Notes: generated by a model not told the origin, from the letters alone. Shown: positions 1 through 9,340, counted from the stretch's first letter. The stretch is 64,000 nucleotides of DNA from a bacterium (GCA_030429345.1 JAUIFJ010000016.1:1-64000); one strand, 5' to 3'. Program-made: numbers and translations.

Positions 1-96
1 TGCCAAGGACGGTGCCAAGGACGGTGCCAGGGACGGTGCCAGGGACGGTGCCAAGGACGGTGCCAAGGACGGTGCCAAGGACGGTGCCAGGGACGG
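1..96. repeat. 12-bp tandem repeat, eight copies
   Basis: Eight exact-length copies of TGCCARGGACGG run without a break. The sixth base alternates between A and G in the order A,A,G,G,A,A,A,G, and no other position varies. The window begins inside the array, so it may extend further left. The unit length is a multiple of three, so an ORF can read through it (a T-V-P-R/G peptide), but nothing else supports a gene here. Confidence 0.9.
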
Positions 97-513
97 TGCT
101 GATTGGGGGCCTTGCCCTTCGGAAGTTCTGGAGTCTACGGCACTTTTTTCCCACGGGCACAAACTTCTGTGCCTTCCTGCCGTTTGCGCGCCAGTTCAAG
201 AACGAAATCAAACTTCATGATGATGGTTAAATGATTGCTTCTGGCACTTGGCCCACTCCTTGCCTAAATCTGGAGCGTGAAAAGCGCGCGGTACTCACTC
301 CATGATTTTGGAAAGGTGCCGATAGGGATGTCCGAACAGGAAGACATGAGAAGTCTTCAACGGATTTTCCGCCGCGACTTCTCGTCTGCCTGATCTTTGG
401 GAAGCCACTCTTCTGTTCCTGGAGATACTGGAGACGAATTGCTCTGTTGCCCTTGCTTCTCCCGGCGAGACAATGGAGACCGAATTCAAGGTTTAACTGC
501 CTGCGGAGGAGAG
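97..513. other. Intergenic region upstream of the T9SS-sorted protein
   Basis: I see no supported gene in this stretch. It separates the 12-bp array from the first large gene. A ribosome-binding sequence (GGAGGAG, 505-511) at its end fixes the downstream start at 514. A longer in-frame reading from 397 would put non-hydrophobic residues ahead of a clear signal peptide and is unlikely. Confidence 0.6.
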
Positions 514-3500
514 ATGAAACCTTTAATCAATCTTCCCCGGAACTTGCTTGCCAGGGTTCCTCTGCTGTTCATGATCAGCTTGTCGCTGATCGTGTTGCAG
601 CGCGAGGTACACGCGCAGGCAACCATCACCCAGGATGTGGGCGTGACACAGACCATGTTCCTCTCGATCGGCGGACCCTACGCCTGGACCGACCTCACAG
701 CAGTGAGCGGCCAGGATCTGGTGTTCACCGATTCGGGCGCCGGCAACGAGCTGCAGGCGACGGGAACGGCCACGCTGACACTGCCCAGCACCAGCTGGGA
801 ATGGGTTCCGGGAAACTGCGTCGCGACCGTCTCCGGTGGCGGCGGCAACGTGACGTTTGCTCAGGGCGCCAACGCCCAGCAGCTTGTGGTGACACTGAAC
901 GCGGCGGCAATCCCCGCGGCCGGTAACCTCACCTGCACTGTGCTGGCTGCCCGCACCACCTCCAGCGTCTCCGCGACGGTCGCTGCGACTGCGATCGCAG
1001 TGACGTCCAACACTATGACCAGTCTGACCGATGCGGCCTGGGGTACCACCATCGCGGTGGCGGCCGGCCCTGCGATCACCTGGACCACGCCTGACGCGGA
1101 CGGTGATTCCACCGATGTCGCCGATGGTGACGGTGGCTGGGACCTGCCGACGACCTTCGTCGCAACCGACGTGGACGACGACAACTACGCGCTCTGGTGG
1201 TCCGTCGACAGCACCCTGCTCGACGTGTCCATCAACGACGGTGCCCAGCGCGCCACGCGTGATTCGTCGAACATCGAGGTGGACGCCTGGATCGACATCA
1301 GCGGCTCCCCGACGACCATCAGCGTGCTGACGGCCGACCTGGAGGACTACGACCGCTACGGTGTCGAGTATTACCTGTACGCGACCACGGTTGCCAGTGG
1401 CACACGAAAAGTAGGCCGTTGCGGCCCCATTCGCGTGTTCCACTATCCGACCAATAATCGCGACCTGACCGATCCGAACAATGTCAACGACATGGTGGAT
1501 TTTGCCAGCAACGATACGGACTACCTGGATTCGGGTCTGCTGTACGCGCTGGATGACGCCACCGAGGACGGCAGCGGCGTGCTGAGCACGGCCTGGACCA
1601 TGCAGACCATCGACTTCGACGACAACGCCGACATCCGTTTGTACTACAGCACGGACGGCACACTCACCGAAGCCGACCTCGTCCTCAGCGGCAGCGACGG
1701 CAGCGAGACCGTCGACGGTCTCACCGGAGCGACCCTGATGGCCGGCGCAGACACCTTGCTGGAGAATGACGACGCGAGCTACACCTGGACCATCTACGAC
1801 AACGACGACAGTTTCGTGCCTGCCGGCACCTACTTCATCTATGTCGTCTCCAACGATGGCTACAACCAGGACGTGGACATCGCCCACAGCCAGTTCTCCG
1901 GACAGAATTATGTGGTCGTACACAATCCCATCCTGATCCTGCAGGATCCCTGGGTGGATGCCGCGGCCGATCCCTTCACCTTCCCTGCCGCTTCCCAGCG
2001 CTACCTCAACCTGAACTGGGGCCTGACGGTGGGTGGTGATCGTGATCCGGACGACAACGCGACCATTTCCTTCTACCTGGACGACGACACCGGCGACGAC
2101 AACAACGCCGACTTCAACCAGGGCACCATCGCCACGCTGACCTCGTCGACGACCAATGCCGACGACGACGTGACCAATGGCGAGCTGATCTACACCACCA
2201 CGATCTCCGAGGATCCGGACGGCCAGACCAACAACCATGTGGACATCAGCATGGAAGACTGGTCGAGCGCCTTCATGGCGAGTGTGGCCACGGCCGACGC
2301 GGCCCGTGACCTGCACATCTACGCCGTGATCAGCGGCGGCGGCGTGGATCGTCTCACGACCTTCGCCAGCGAGGACGCCAACTACGTCGTCACCGCGGCC
2401 GAGGACCTGACCAACGCCAATGTGGCCATCAGCAACGCGCAGGACGCCTTCATCACCTCTCCGCCGGACCTGGGCGGTGAAGTGAACTGGGGCGAAGCCT
2501 ATCGCGTGAGCTGGGACTTCGGCTGGAACTTCGGCCAGGCCAACCAGAACATCCTGCTGATGCTGAGTGACGTCGACATGCGCGGCCAGGCGACCTTCGA
2601 CGGGACCTATGGCACGGGCGTCGTCGGCCTGGCGGACCTGAGCAACGACATCTGGATCATGAACTCCAGCGACGGTACCGTGGCCAACAACACAGGCACC
2701 GATGTCATTGCCGGGCCTTCCTTCAATGGCAGCTTCGACTTCCAGCCGCACACCATGACCGGCGCCTCGATCGGCGGCGGCCAGACCCTGGCGGCGGACC
2801 TGACCAACGAGGGCGACTACTACGTCTACATGGTGGTCAGCAGCGCGGCTTCCGGCAACATCAGTGCCGACGGCGACCTGGTCTTCCAGGCTCCCGGCGC
2901 GCTGACGATCAGCAGCGAGTCCGGTCCCACCGAATGGGGCTACAACCTGCTGCCGAACAATCTCAATGTGAGCCATGGCGAGACGGTGACCTTCTCGATC
3001 TTCCCCAACAGTGGTGTGGCCACTGCGGAAATCGCGGCCGTCTACATGGACATCGACACCACCTACTGGGACGTCGTCAATCCTTCGGCCCCCTTCACGG
3101 TCAGCAGCACTTTCAGCAGTGCCAACATCGTGGAGAACCAGGTGCTCGCCGATCAGTCGAACGGCATGCATCGCCTGAACTTCGTCTACGGCGCCACGGG
3201 CAGTGCGGACGCCAACCTGGACGGCGGCACCAATGTGCTGGCGACCTTCCAGCTGACGCACAAGCACACGGGAACCAACGACCCGAGCAGCACCTTCGTG
3301 AGCTTCACGCAGGATGTGATCAACAACCGCTACACGACCTTCTTCAACGGCAGCGGCAACCCCCTGCCGGTGAGCGTCCAGGTGCCCGCGGCCCACGCCA
3401 TGAGCTACCCGCGCGCCACCATCGAGGGCACGGTCGACCTGCAGCTGGTGACGGATTACTCCGGAATCGTGGCCACCATCACGCTGGCTCCGGAAGGCGC

Positions 3501-4698
3501 GATCCACGGCATCGAGGACTGGGACACCCAGTACGCGAGCGCCAACGACGGTGATACGGACACACCCGGAATCCAGGTGGCCCTGAACAGCTTCGGCGAG
3601 TTCGTGCTGACCGACATTCCCGACGGCGAGTACGACGTCACTGTTCACGTGGACGGCTGGCTGGACCAGACGGTCGACGCGCAGCTGCAGTTCGGCGATC
3701 ACACGGGTGATACGGACCCGATCTACACGGATCGTCAGACCCAGAACCTGGCCAACACGCGCCTGCAGTTCCTGGCCGGCGACTGCGCGGGCTACACCGA
3801 CGACAACGGGGATGTCAATCCGGACAACCAGATCGACGCCACCGACCTGACGGCCGTCAAGAACGCCTACGATTCGACGGACGAGGACGACCTGAGTTTC
3901 TGGAACCCGCTGTGTGACTTCAATCGCAACGACTGGATCGACATCCAGGACCTGAATGCCACCAACGCCAACCAGGGGATCAACGGAGTGCCGCTGATCT
4001 ACCGCACCGGACAGTCCAACAGCGGAGCGAGCTTCGTGATGCCTGAGCTGCCCGAGTACGTGGTCGAAGGCGAGACCTTCGAGGTCGAGATCCAGATCCG
4101 GGATGCCCGCGACGTGCGCGCCTTCGACCTGCGCATGGCCGGCAGCGGCTTCGCAGTCGTGAGCCAGCAGTGCGGCGAGCTCTTCGGCGACTGGACCCGG
4201 GCGACCTACCTGGTGAAGGATTGCGGAAACGAGCTGGTCTGGGCCGGTGCCATCAAGGGTCAGGACCGTGACGGCTTCGCCGGCGAAGAGCTGGTGGCCC
4301 ACGCTGTCCTGCGTGCCACACGCAGCGGCCGTCCCGACCTGCGCCTGAGCGCCGGTCAGGTGATCAACAGCGGAAGCGAACTCGAGACCGCCGGCCTGGA
4401 CAACAGCGCCGTGCTGCCGAGCGACTTCCAGCTGGGACGCAACTACCCGAACCCCTTCAACCCGGCCACGACGATCGACTTCGCCGTCCCCGAGGACGCC
4501 ATGGTGACGATCGCCGTATACAACATGCTGGGCCAGAAGGTCGCGACCCTGGTGAACCAGCCCCTCGTGGCGGGCCACCACCAGGTGCAGTGGAACGGCG
4601 TGAACGAAGCCAACCGTCCGGTTGCCAGCGGCGTTTACGTCTACCACATGGAAGCCCCGGGCTTCAACGACGCGCGGAAGATGATCCTCCTCAAGTAG
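514..4698 (+). CDS. Large secreted protein with dockerin-like region and T9SS type A sorting domain
   Basis: This is a 1394-residue exported protein. The start at 514 follows GGAGGAG and gives a signal peptide (basic N-terminus, hydrophobic stretch, cleavage near AQA around residue 35). Most of the chain is Asp/Thr/Gly-rich, beta-type sequence without a family I recognise. Around residues 960-1050 it resembles a carboxypeptidase-regulatory-like beta-sandwich. Around 1094-1165 two D-x-N-x-D-type loops resemble a dockerin. Around 1175-1270 the sequence resembles a cohesin-type fold. The last 95 residues are a T9SS type A sorting domain with NYPNPFNP, the NMLGQKVATL segment and the terminal RKMILLK. 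It is therefore probably secreted through the outer membrane and cell-attached. Its final codons form the left attachment site of the inserted element. Function is unknown; an adhesin or scaffold role is a guess. Confidence 0.9.
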   Translation: MKPLINLPRNLLARVPLLFMISLSLIVLQREVHAQATITQDVGVTQTMFLSIGGPYAWTDLTAVSGQDLVFTDSGAGNELQATGTATLTLPSTSWEWVPGNCVATVSGGGGNVTFAQGANAQQLVVTLNAAAIPAAGNLTCTVLAARTTSSVSATVAATAIAVTSNTMTSLTDAAWGTTIAVAAGPAITWTTPDADGDSTDVADGDGGWDLPTTFVATDVDDDNYALWWSVDSTLLDVSINDGAQRATRDSSNIEVDAWIDISGSPTTISVLTADLEDYDRYGVEYYLYATTVASGTRKVGRCGPIRVFHYPTNNRDLTDPNNVNDMVDFASNDTDYLDSGLLYALDDATEDGSGVLSTAWTMQTIDFDDNADIRLYYSTDGTLTEADLVLSGSDGSETVDGLTGATLMAGADTLLENDDASYTWTIYDNDDSFVPAGTYFIYVVSNDGYNQDVDIAHSQFSGQNYVVVHNPILILQDPWVDAAADPFTFPAASQRYLNLNWGLTVGGDRDPDDNATISFYLDDDTGDDNNADFNQGTIATLTSSTTNADDDVTNGELIYTTTISEDPDGQTNNHVDISMEDWSSAFMASVATADAARDLHIYAVISGGGVDRLTTFASEDANYVVTAAEDLTNANVAISNAQDAFITSPPDLGGEVNWGEAYRVSWDFGWNFGQANQNILLMLSDVDMRGQATFDGTYGTGVVGLADLSNDIWIMNSSDGTVANNTGTDVIAGPSFNGSFDFQPHTMTGASIGGGQTLAADLTNEGDYYVYMVVSSAASGNISADGDLVFQAPGALTISSESGPTEWGYNLLPNNLNVSHGETVTFSIFPNSGVATAEIAAVYMDIDTTYWDVVNPSAPFTVSSTFSSANIVENQVLADQSNGMHRLNFVYGATGSADANLDGGTNVLATFQLTHKHTGTNDPSSTFVSFTQDVINNRYTTFFNGSGNPLPVSVQVPAAHAMSYPRATIEGTVDLQLVTDYSGIVATITLAPEGAIHGIEDWDTQYASANDGDTDTPGIQVALNSFGEFVLTDIPDGEYDVTVHVDGWLDQTVDAQLQFGDHTGDTDPIYTDRQTQNLANTRLQFLAGDCAGYTDDNGDVNPDNQIDATDLTAVKNAYDSTDEDDLSFWNPLCDFNRNDWIDIQDLNATNANQGINGVPLIYRTGQSNSGASFVMPELPEYVVEGETFEVEIQIRDARDVRAFDLRMAGSGFAVVSQQCGELFGDWTRATYLVKDCGNELVWAGAIKGQDRDGFAGEELVAHAVLRATRSGRPDLRLSAGQVINSGSELETAGLDNSAVLPSDFQLGRNYPNPFNPATTIDFAVPEDAMVTIAVYNMLGQKVATLVNQPLVAGHHQVQWNGVNEANRPVASGVYVYHMEAPGFNDARKMILLK

Positions 4699-4718
4699 GC
4701 ACATCACGCTTTCGAGCA
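4663..4718 (+). other. attL core: 56-bp perfect direct repeat
   Basis: These 56 bases are identical to 51992-52047. The first 36 encode the last residues (FNDARKMILLK) and stop codon of the T9SS-sorted protein. The other 20 lie between the stop and the terminator. Identity ends with a C/A difference at 4719, but similarity continues through both following terminators. The integrase gene begins 160 bp away, as expected for an attL site. The exact crossover position within the 56 bases cannot be read from the sequence. Confidence 0.93.
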
Positions 4719-4723
4719 CACAG

Positions 4724-4754
4724 AGCCCCGTCGGCAATTGCCGACGGGGCTTTT
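4724..4754 (+). terminator. Terminator after the T9SS-sorted protein (left copy)
   Basis: A perfect 14-bp stem reads AGCCCCGTCGGCAA and its complement, followed by TTT. It ends the upstream gene. A slightly diverged copy lies after the right attachment site, so each junction keeps a terminator. Confidence 0.9.
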
Positions 4755-4822
4755 AAATATTTAAAATCAATGAGATAGAACTTAGCTCCAAGCCCGAGAT
4801 TGATCAATGCCGAATATCGGTT

Positions 4823-4859
4823 TTGCACCGATTCTGGAATTGTGCTATAATTGTGCAAT
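4823..4859 (+). promoter_or_regulatory. Integrase promoter overlapping candidate integrase arm sites (left)
   Basis: A -35-like TTGCAC (4823-4828) and a perfect TATAAT (4846-4851) are separated by 17 bp, about 27 bp before the integrase start. Two copies of ATTGTGC (4839-4845 and 4850-4856, 11 bp apart, about one helical turn) overlap the -10. TTGCAC itself is the inverse of GTGCAA in the second copy. The same pair with the same spacing occurs at 51849-51869. I infer that integrase or its partner binds here and can shut off its own promoter. Confidence 0.75.
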
Positions 4860-4878
4860 AGGCTGAAGGGCGTGGGAT

Positions 4879-6009
4879 ATGGCACTACACATCAAGACCA
4901 GGACGTGGGACTCTGCAACAGGCAAGGGGAAAGGCTGGGTCGTTTCCGGGAATCTACCCGGTCAAGGGTACGTCCGCAAGCAGTTTCGAGACTTGAATTT
5001 TGCCCGCGCCTGGAAAGCTGAACAGGAACTGCGCGTTCGGAAGGGGCTACAGCCCACTGTCGTAAGGGCGTCCGAAAGAAGGCCTATAGTCGAGATTGTA
5101 GACGCCTTCATCGAGGCAATGGACGGAACGACAGGGGCACTGACGTACGTTCGCTATCGGTCAGTCACCAACAGTCTAAAGAGATACTTCACTGCATCTC
5201 GTAAACAGAAGCTATCTGCTGACAAGTTCACTGCTGATGAAGTGTCGAAGTACATGAACTGGTTGCGGACTACGAACTCGAAGCAAACTGGTAGGCCAAT
5301 GCGCCCTAGTGCTGTCAATGGGTATCGTGGGGTACTGATTACACTATTCAACTGGGCAGTTGGAGAAGGTTGGATGAAGGAGAATCCGGTCAAGCGTACA
5401 CGGAAACTGAAGACCCCCGATGATCGTGATGTATTGGCCTGGAGTGATGTTCAGGCAAGATTGATTTACGACAATCTACGCCCCTTCTACCAGCCATACT
5501 TCAAGTTCATGTTGCTTTCAGCTTTGCGAAGTGCCGAATTTCGTGGGTTGACCTGGGATTGCATCGACCTCATGAATGCAGAGATTCGGATTCGTGGGGA
5601 CGAGGGGAAGACTGTCAAGGGCCAAGAGGCGCGCACCGTATCAATTCCCGAAGAGGCGGTTGACATCCTAAGAGCACAAGAATTCAAGCGCAGACATGCC
5701 GAGGACATGGTGTTCAAGGGGATCCGCGCCCAGATTGTCGATATGGATGAATTCTGGAGGCACCTCAAGAAGGCGATTAAGTTGGCAAATGCTGCTCGTA
5801 GCAACGATGTACCCGAGATTCAGGGCAGCATTCATACACTACGCCATACGAGCATCACGTTAATGCTGAAATCTGGCACCGATATTCATACAGTTTCCAA
5901 GCTTGCTGGTCACAAGAAGATCACGCAAACGATGCGGTACCTTACGACTCAGCCTGAGCATTTTCACACGGCCAGCAAACGACTTGGTGATGCACTGAAG
6001 TGGGATTAG
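4879..6009 (+). CDS. int: Tyrosine recombinase (phage-type integrase) of the element
   Basis: This 376-residue site-specific recombinase probably integrates and excises the element at the flanking 56-bp repeats. The length is normal for the family. The N-terminal part resembles an AP2-like arm-binding domain (residues about 1-60), followed by a SAM-like core-binding domain (about 65-170). The catalytic set is complete: Arg217 in ALRSAEFRGL, His319-x-x-Arg322 in HTLRH, His345 in AGHKK and nucleophile Tyr354 in MRYL. The gene starts 160 bp from attL, and its promoter overlaps candidate arm sites. It is convergent with the HTH gene on the other strand, and the two stop codons overlap by two bases. 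I see no sign of damage, so the enzyme is probably active. Confidence 0.95.
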   Translation: MALHIKTRTWDSATGKGKGWVVSGNLPGQGYVRKQFRDLNFARAWKAEQELRVRKGLQPTVVRASERRPIVEIVDAFIEAMDGTTGALTYVRYRSVTNSLKRYFTASRKQKLSADKFTADEVSKYMNWLRTTNSKQTGRPMRPSAVNGYRGVLITLFNWAVGEGWMKENPVKRTRKLKTPDDRDVLAWSDVQARLIYDNLRPFYQPYFKFMLLSALRSAEFRGLTWDCIDLMNAEIRIRGDEGKTVKGQEARTVSIPEEAVDILRAQEFKRRHAEDMVFKGIRAQIVDMDEFWRHLKKAIKLANAARSNDVPEIQGSIHTLRHTSITLMLKSGTDIHTVSKLAGHKKITQTMRYLTTQPEHFHTASKRLGDALKWD

Positions 6010-6656
6010 CCCTTCATTTCGCCGTTCAAAAAGTCCAGTAGGTTCTGCCTAAGAAAACGGTAGGGTTTGGCTTTTCCGTATGGAAAGTAACCGTTCTTGG
6101 CCCATCGAATGACGATCTGCGGAGTTACACCTAGGAGAATGGCAGCCTCTGCTGTTGTTAAGACTTCTTTCTTAAGGCGTTGCTCTGGCCTCAGCTGGGT
6201 TACCAAATACTCCATTGTAGAAAGATCACCACTTGCTTGGACTACTTGTCGAAGAAACTCGCCACCATCTTGTGCGACGGTTGCTCTCACGCACAACATT
6301 CCAGGCTTTTCCGGAAACAGCCACGCAGTTAGGTAATCCTTGTTTAGTAGTACGAGAATCTCATTGCCTTCGCGAGTGACAAGATCCTTAATGCCTTCTA
6401 AGGGAAGTAAGCCGAAAGAGATCAATGACCCGTGATCTACAGGTTCCATGATTTGCAACACCCCTGTCGAACTCACGATGGGCTTGCATTCACGCAGAGT
6501 ACCCTTGTAGCCAGGTGAGGTGAGATCTTTCTGTGTGTAGATTGCGTCTGGATTTTCGATCAGGGGAGGAAGATCTACAGCAGCCTGGAATCGGAACTCC
6601 TGCCGGTAGGTTGCCTCAGGCGTTCGCAAGTAGTGGATATGGTGTATGATTTGCAT
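6006..6656 (-). CDS. HTH (MerR/excisionase-type) protein, candidate Xis or regulator
   Basis: With the start at 6656 the protein has 216 residues; an upstream in-frame ATG at 6809 would add 51 residues, and neither start has a clear ribosome-binding site. The last 55 residues form a helix-turn-helix of the excisionase family (LTTAEAAILLGVTPQIVIRW, then a KPYRFLRQNLLDFL hairpin/helix). The first 150 residues are not recognised. The pairing with the integrase, tail to tail with overlapping stops, suggests a recombination directionality factor or a regulator of the element. Its size is large for a simple Xis. The role is inference. Confidence 0.75.
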   Translation of the reverse strand: MQIIHHIHYLRTPEATYRQEFRFQAAVDLPPLIENPDAIYTQKDLTSPGYKGTLRECKPIVSSTGVLQIMEPVDHGSLISFGLLPLEGIKDLVTREGNEILVLLNKDYLTAWLFPEKPGMLCVRATVAQDGGEFLRQVVQASGDLSTMEYLVTQLRPEQRLKKEVLTTAEAAILLGVTPQIVIRWAKNGYFPYGKAKPYRFLRQNLLDFLNGEMKG

Positions 6657-6827
6657 AGAGCGATCCAGTCGTAGTAGGCTGATTTTGCAGGTTGCAAATT
6701 CACAACGAAGATACGAAAACGGCTTACAGTAATCAGTAGCGTAGGATCTACCCTTTAGTGATGGGAGCTTCGTTGGAAACGCTAAACTAGCTGGATAAAT
6801 ACCTGACAAACAGATGCACTAGTTGAG

Positions 6828-6862
6828 ATCACTTGTGATACGGACTGGAATTCTGGTATAAG
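6828..6862 (+). promoter_or_regulatory. Promoter with overlapping palindrome for the DUF932 operon
   Basis: TTGTGA (6833-6838) and TATAAG (6857-6862) are separated by 18 bp. They lie upstream of a strong ribosome-binding sequence (CCGGAGGA) and the start at 6901. The inverted repeat ATCAC-TT-GTGAT (6828-6839) covers the -35 and could be an operator. The regulator is unknown. Confidence 0.6.
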
Positions 6863-6900
6863 AAGGTATGACAACTATCTAACCAGATTCCGGAGGACGA

Positions 6901-7683
6901 ATGAAACGAACAACCCATGTGCGGGATCCGTTTGCAGAGATCAAGCGGGTCCCGCTTTTCACTCCAGCAGGCAAGCAATCCAGCCGCTACGCCATCATCC
7001 TTGACCCAGACGGAGCACACGAAGAAGCAGGGATTGTCAGCGAAGACTACAACCTGGTCGAGAACCGCCGAGTGGTGGAAGCGGCAGAACGTGTACTTCA
7101 CGAGGCCGAGCTGGAAGCCGACGAAGGGCGTACCCTGTTCGATGGAAAGCGCTTCAGTCAACGTTGGGTACTCCAACAAGCCACCTTCGAAGCCGCAGTA
7201 GGCGACGTGGTAGCGCTGACCCTGGATGCCTGGAATAGCTATGACGGCTCGGCACGCTTCGGCTTGGCATTCAACCTGCAACGCTTGATCTGCAGCAACG
7301 GCATGGTCGTGGACCAAATGCTTGGAGGCTTTCGCTTCAAGCATAACGCCAATCACGGCGACGAGTTTGATGTGGAAGTGGAAGAAGCCGTAAAGCGACT
7401 GACTACTCTCGCCGGTAGCGTACATCGGCTTGCTCCGCAGTTTCAGCAGATGTCCAAGAAGCGACTGAATGTTCAAGGTATTCAGCAGACCTTTCGGGAT
7501 CTGGAGCTTTCGCGCCCCCTAATCGCGGACATTTTCCAGGCCATCGAGGGTACGTCGATGTGGCAGGTATACAATGCCTGCACGGATGTGCTGACCAAGA
7601 CAAACACCTTCGCGTCCGAGGGTATCAATCGTCGCGTCACCAGCTACTTCCTGGACAAGTGTTCCGGAGGTCGCCATGGATGA
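6901..7683 (+). CDS. DUF932 phage/plasmid-like protein
   Basis: This 260-residue protein matches the DUF932 family found widely on phages and plasmids. The diagnostic region is near residues 115-150, with RLICSNGMVV after a conserved WNSYDGSARFG stretch. The family has no firmly known biochemical role; its usual neighbours are recombination or DNA-processing proteins. It is the first gene of a tight operon: its end overlaps the start of the RecB-like nuclease gene by 8 bp. The start is well fixed by the ribosome-binding site CCGGAGGACGA. A role in element maintenance or DNA processing is inference. Confidence 0.85.
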   Translation: MKRTTHVRDPFAEIKRVPLFTPAGKQSSRYAIILDPDGAHEEAGIVSEDYNLVENRRVVEAAERVLHEAELEADEGRTLFDGKRFSQRWVLQQATFEAAVGDVVALTLDAWNSYDGSARFGLAFNLQRLICSNGMVVDQMLGGFRFKHNANHGDEFDVEVEEAVKRLTTLAGSVHRLAPQFQQMSKKRLNVQGIQQTFRDLELSRPLIADIFQAIEGTSMWQVYNACTDVLTKTNTFASEGINRRVTSYFLDKCSGGRHG

Positions 7684-8557
7684 ACCTTTACGGCAATCGA
7701 CGATCTACGGCTACCTGCGTTGCCCCTACCAGCACCACCTGCGAACTACCGATCCCACAACACAATCCTTCCAACATCCAGCAGCTGTCTTCGGTACAGC
7801 CGTTCACGACCTGATTCGCCAAATGCACGAAGGCGACTGGGATTTGGATCTGGAGTCGTACTTCCTGGAAGCCTTTGACATGGCTGAGAAGGGATCCAAG
7901 CCTTTGCGCTGGAAGGATGAAGCGAAGGAGCGTGCGCAGTACCTGGCTGATGCTGTGGCCATACTGGATGGCTACCGGTCCAAGGACTACAACCGCGAGT
8001 GTCGTGTGTTGATGGCCGAGGCAACCTTCACTGTCCGCATTGGACGGCACACAGTCACGGGTACGGTTGACCAAGTCCGTAAGTGCTCCGATGGATCAAT
8101 AGTCCTGGTGGACTTCAAGACCAGCAAGGCAGCACCTCCACAGATGTACGTCGATCTGGACTACCAGCTGTCCCTATATGCCTATGCCCTGCAGCACGGC
8201 ACCTTCCTGGTAGACGGCAAACTGGTTACTCCGAAGATCACACCAGATCGATTGACGCTGTACTTTCTGCGCCACCACATCCCCTACAAGCGAGCTACGA
8301 ATGGGAAGGCTGCAGGCGAGGAAAAGGGTGATCCCAGGATCTCCACGACTAGGACTACTGAACAGTTCCGTGTGCTGAAGAAGGACGTGAACTGTGTCGC
8401 ACGCATGATTCGGTTGGGGATCTATCCACGCAGTCCTGATCCACTTAAATGCGGGTGCTGCGGTTATGCTGAAGCGTGTCTGTCCGCCGCACGCGAAGGA
8501 ACCATCAACCAGACCAAGCTCGCTGTCCTAACCAACGAACTGGAGAACGTCGCATGA
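7676..8557 (+). CDS. RecB/Cas4-like PD-(D/E)XK nuclease with cysteine cluster
   Basis: This 293-residue protein has the features of the RecB/Cas4-type nuclease family. They are Cys16 near the N-terminus (LRCPYQ), a GxxxH motif at 40-44 (GTAVH), an Asp at about 132 (GTVDQV), the catalytic Asp146-x-Lys148 (LVDFKT), the QLSLYAYAL motif, and a C-terminal cysteine group (Cys259, 261, 262, 268). Cys16 plus the C-terminal cysteines could hold an iron-sulphur cluster, as in Cas4 and AddB. No CRISPR genes are present, so a DNA end-processing role in replication or recombination of the element is more likely than spacer acquisition. It overlaps both neighbours (8 bp upstream, ATGA downstream), so translation is probably coupled. 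Confidence 0.87.
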   Translation: MDEPLRQSTIYGYLRCPYQHHLRTTDPTTQSFQHPAAVFGTAVHDLIRQMHEGDWDLDLESYFLEAFDMAEKGSKPLRWKDEAKERAQYLADAVAILDGYRSKDYNRECRVLMAEATFTVRIGRHTVTGTVDQVRKCSDGSIVLVDFKTSKAAPPQMYVDLDYQLSLYAYALQHGTFLVDGKLVTPKITPDRLTLYFLRHHIPYKRATNGKAAGEEKGDPRISTTRTTEQFRVLKKDVNCVARMIRLGIYPRSPDPLKCGCCGYAEACLSAAREGTINQTKLAVLTNELENVA

Positions 8558-9264
8558 ACGGCATTCAACCCATTCAAGTCCAGCAGCTGGCCGAGCTGGA
8601 TATTGACCTACAGGCTGAACTGAATTCGATGACCGAAGGGCTTCAGAAGCCCCTTCCACGTATTCGTGTCGAACATAGTCCTTCGGGCAAGCATCGTATG
8701 TTGATTGACTACGGACCGACTCTGGAGGAAGATAGTCGGCAGGAGGAAGTCCCTGACAACACATTCACAGGCGTGGTGCTGCTTGCCCAGCAAGTGCGAG
8801 CTGTCTTCGAGGCAGATTCCCCTTCGCCCACCTGTGCTTCCGTCAATGACCAACCAACAGTAGATACGCCACGCTCCGCTAGCTGCGGATCTTGTTCCTG
8901 GTCCGCCTATGGATCGCCGTGCAAGGAGAAGACGCGGCTACTTCTACTGGATCCGGATCGGGAGAACCCCACACCAGTTTCGGTCTTTCCCCTTTCACCG
9001 ACCAGCATCAAGCACTGGAAGCGCTACTTGCAGCGTCTAGCAGCATCCAAGGTGCCATACTTGGTGATGATGACCCGGTTTACGTTGCAAGATATACAGC
9101 GGAACGGATTCCGCTGGGCGGAGGTCGTTCCGGTTGCAGAGCGATTGGTCACACCAGCGGAGCTGGAGTTCATCAAGGAAGTGCGTGCCGAGTACAATCG
9201 TCTTCTGGCAGATGTACGACGTGACGACTACAGCGATCCGGGGGATGCGACCGATGAAGGATAG
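8554..9264 (+). CDS. Zinc-motif accessory protein of unknown function (phage/plasmid type)
   Basis: The start at 8554 overlaps the preceding stop (ATGA) and gives 236 residues. A CxxC...C group (CGSCSWSAYGSPCKEK, about residues 112-127) is followed by hydrophobic strands and the motif LSPTSIKHWKRYLQRL. This layout resembles a widespread but uncharacterised family on phages and plasmids that sits beside recombination genes, but I recall no name or function for it. A single-strand DNA-binding or zinc-ribbon accessory role is possible. It belongs to the DUF932 operon and overlaps the following short gene by 11 bp. Confidence 0.7.
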   Translation: MNGIQPIQVQQLAELDIDLQAELNSMTEGLQKPLPRIRVEHSPSGKHRMLIDYGPTLEEDSRQEEVPDNTFTGVVLLAQQVRAVFEADSPSPTCASVNDQPTVDTPRSASCGSCSWSAYGSPCKEKTRLLLLDPDRENPTPVSVFPLSPTSIKHWKRYLQRLAASKVPYLVMMTRFTLQDIQRNGFRWAEVVPVAERLVTPAELEFIKEVRAEYNRLLADVRRDDYSDPGDATDEG

Positions 9265-9340
9265 CACCAAAGGTAGGCTGGCTGATGTCTTGAAGACACT
9301 GGCCGAGTTTGTGGTCTGGCTGTTGGCCAAGAGACGTTGA
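9254..9340 (+). CDS. Short hypothetical protein ending the DUF932 operon
   Basis: This 28-residue ORF overlaps the previous gene by 11 bp and ends just before a hairpin. It starts MKDSTKGRLADVLKTLAEF and continues as a short hydrophobic helix with a basic tail (WLLAKRR). It could be a small amphipathic or membrane peptide. It may also be a chance ORF; the overlap and position before the terminator are the only support. Confidence 0.4.
   Translation: MKDSTKGRLADVLKTLAEFVVWLLAKRR

Noticed and set aside
12-230. 72-codon ORF over the 12-bp tandem repeat
   Set aside because: Half of it is only the repeat read as T-V-P-R/G, and the remainder has no recognisable features or ribosome-binding site.
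523-4737. 1404-codon open frame on the minus strand opposite the first T9SS-sorted protein
   Set aside because: It mirrors a GC-rich gene with a clear signal peptide and sorting domain. The minus-strand product is Val/Gly/His-rich, has no family features, and its reading runs through the terminator region. It is an antisense artefact of codon bias.
7676-8557. CRISPR Cas4 gene
   Set aside because: The protein has Cas4-like motifs, but there is no CRISPR array or other cas gene in the window. It sits in a DUF932 operon typical of phages and plasmids.
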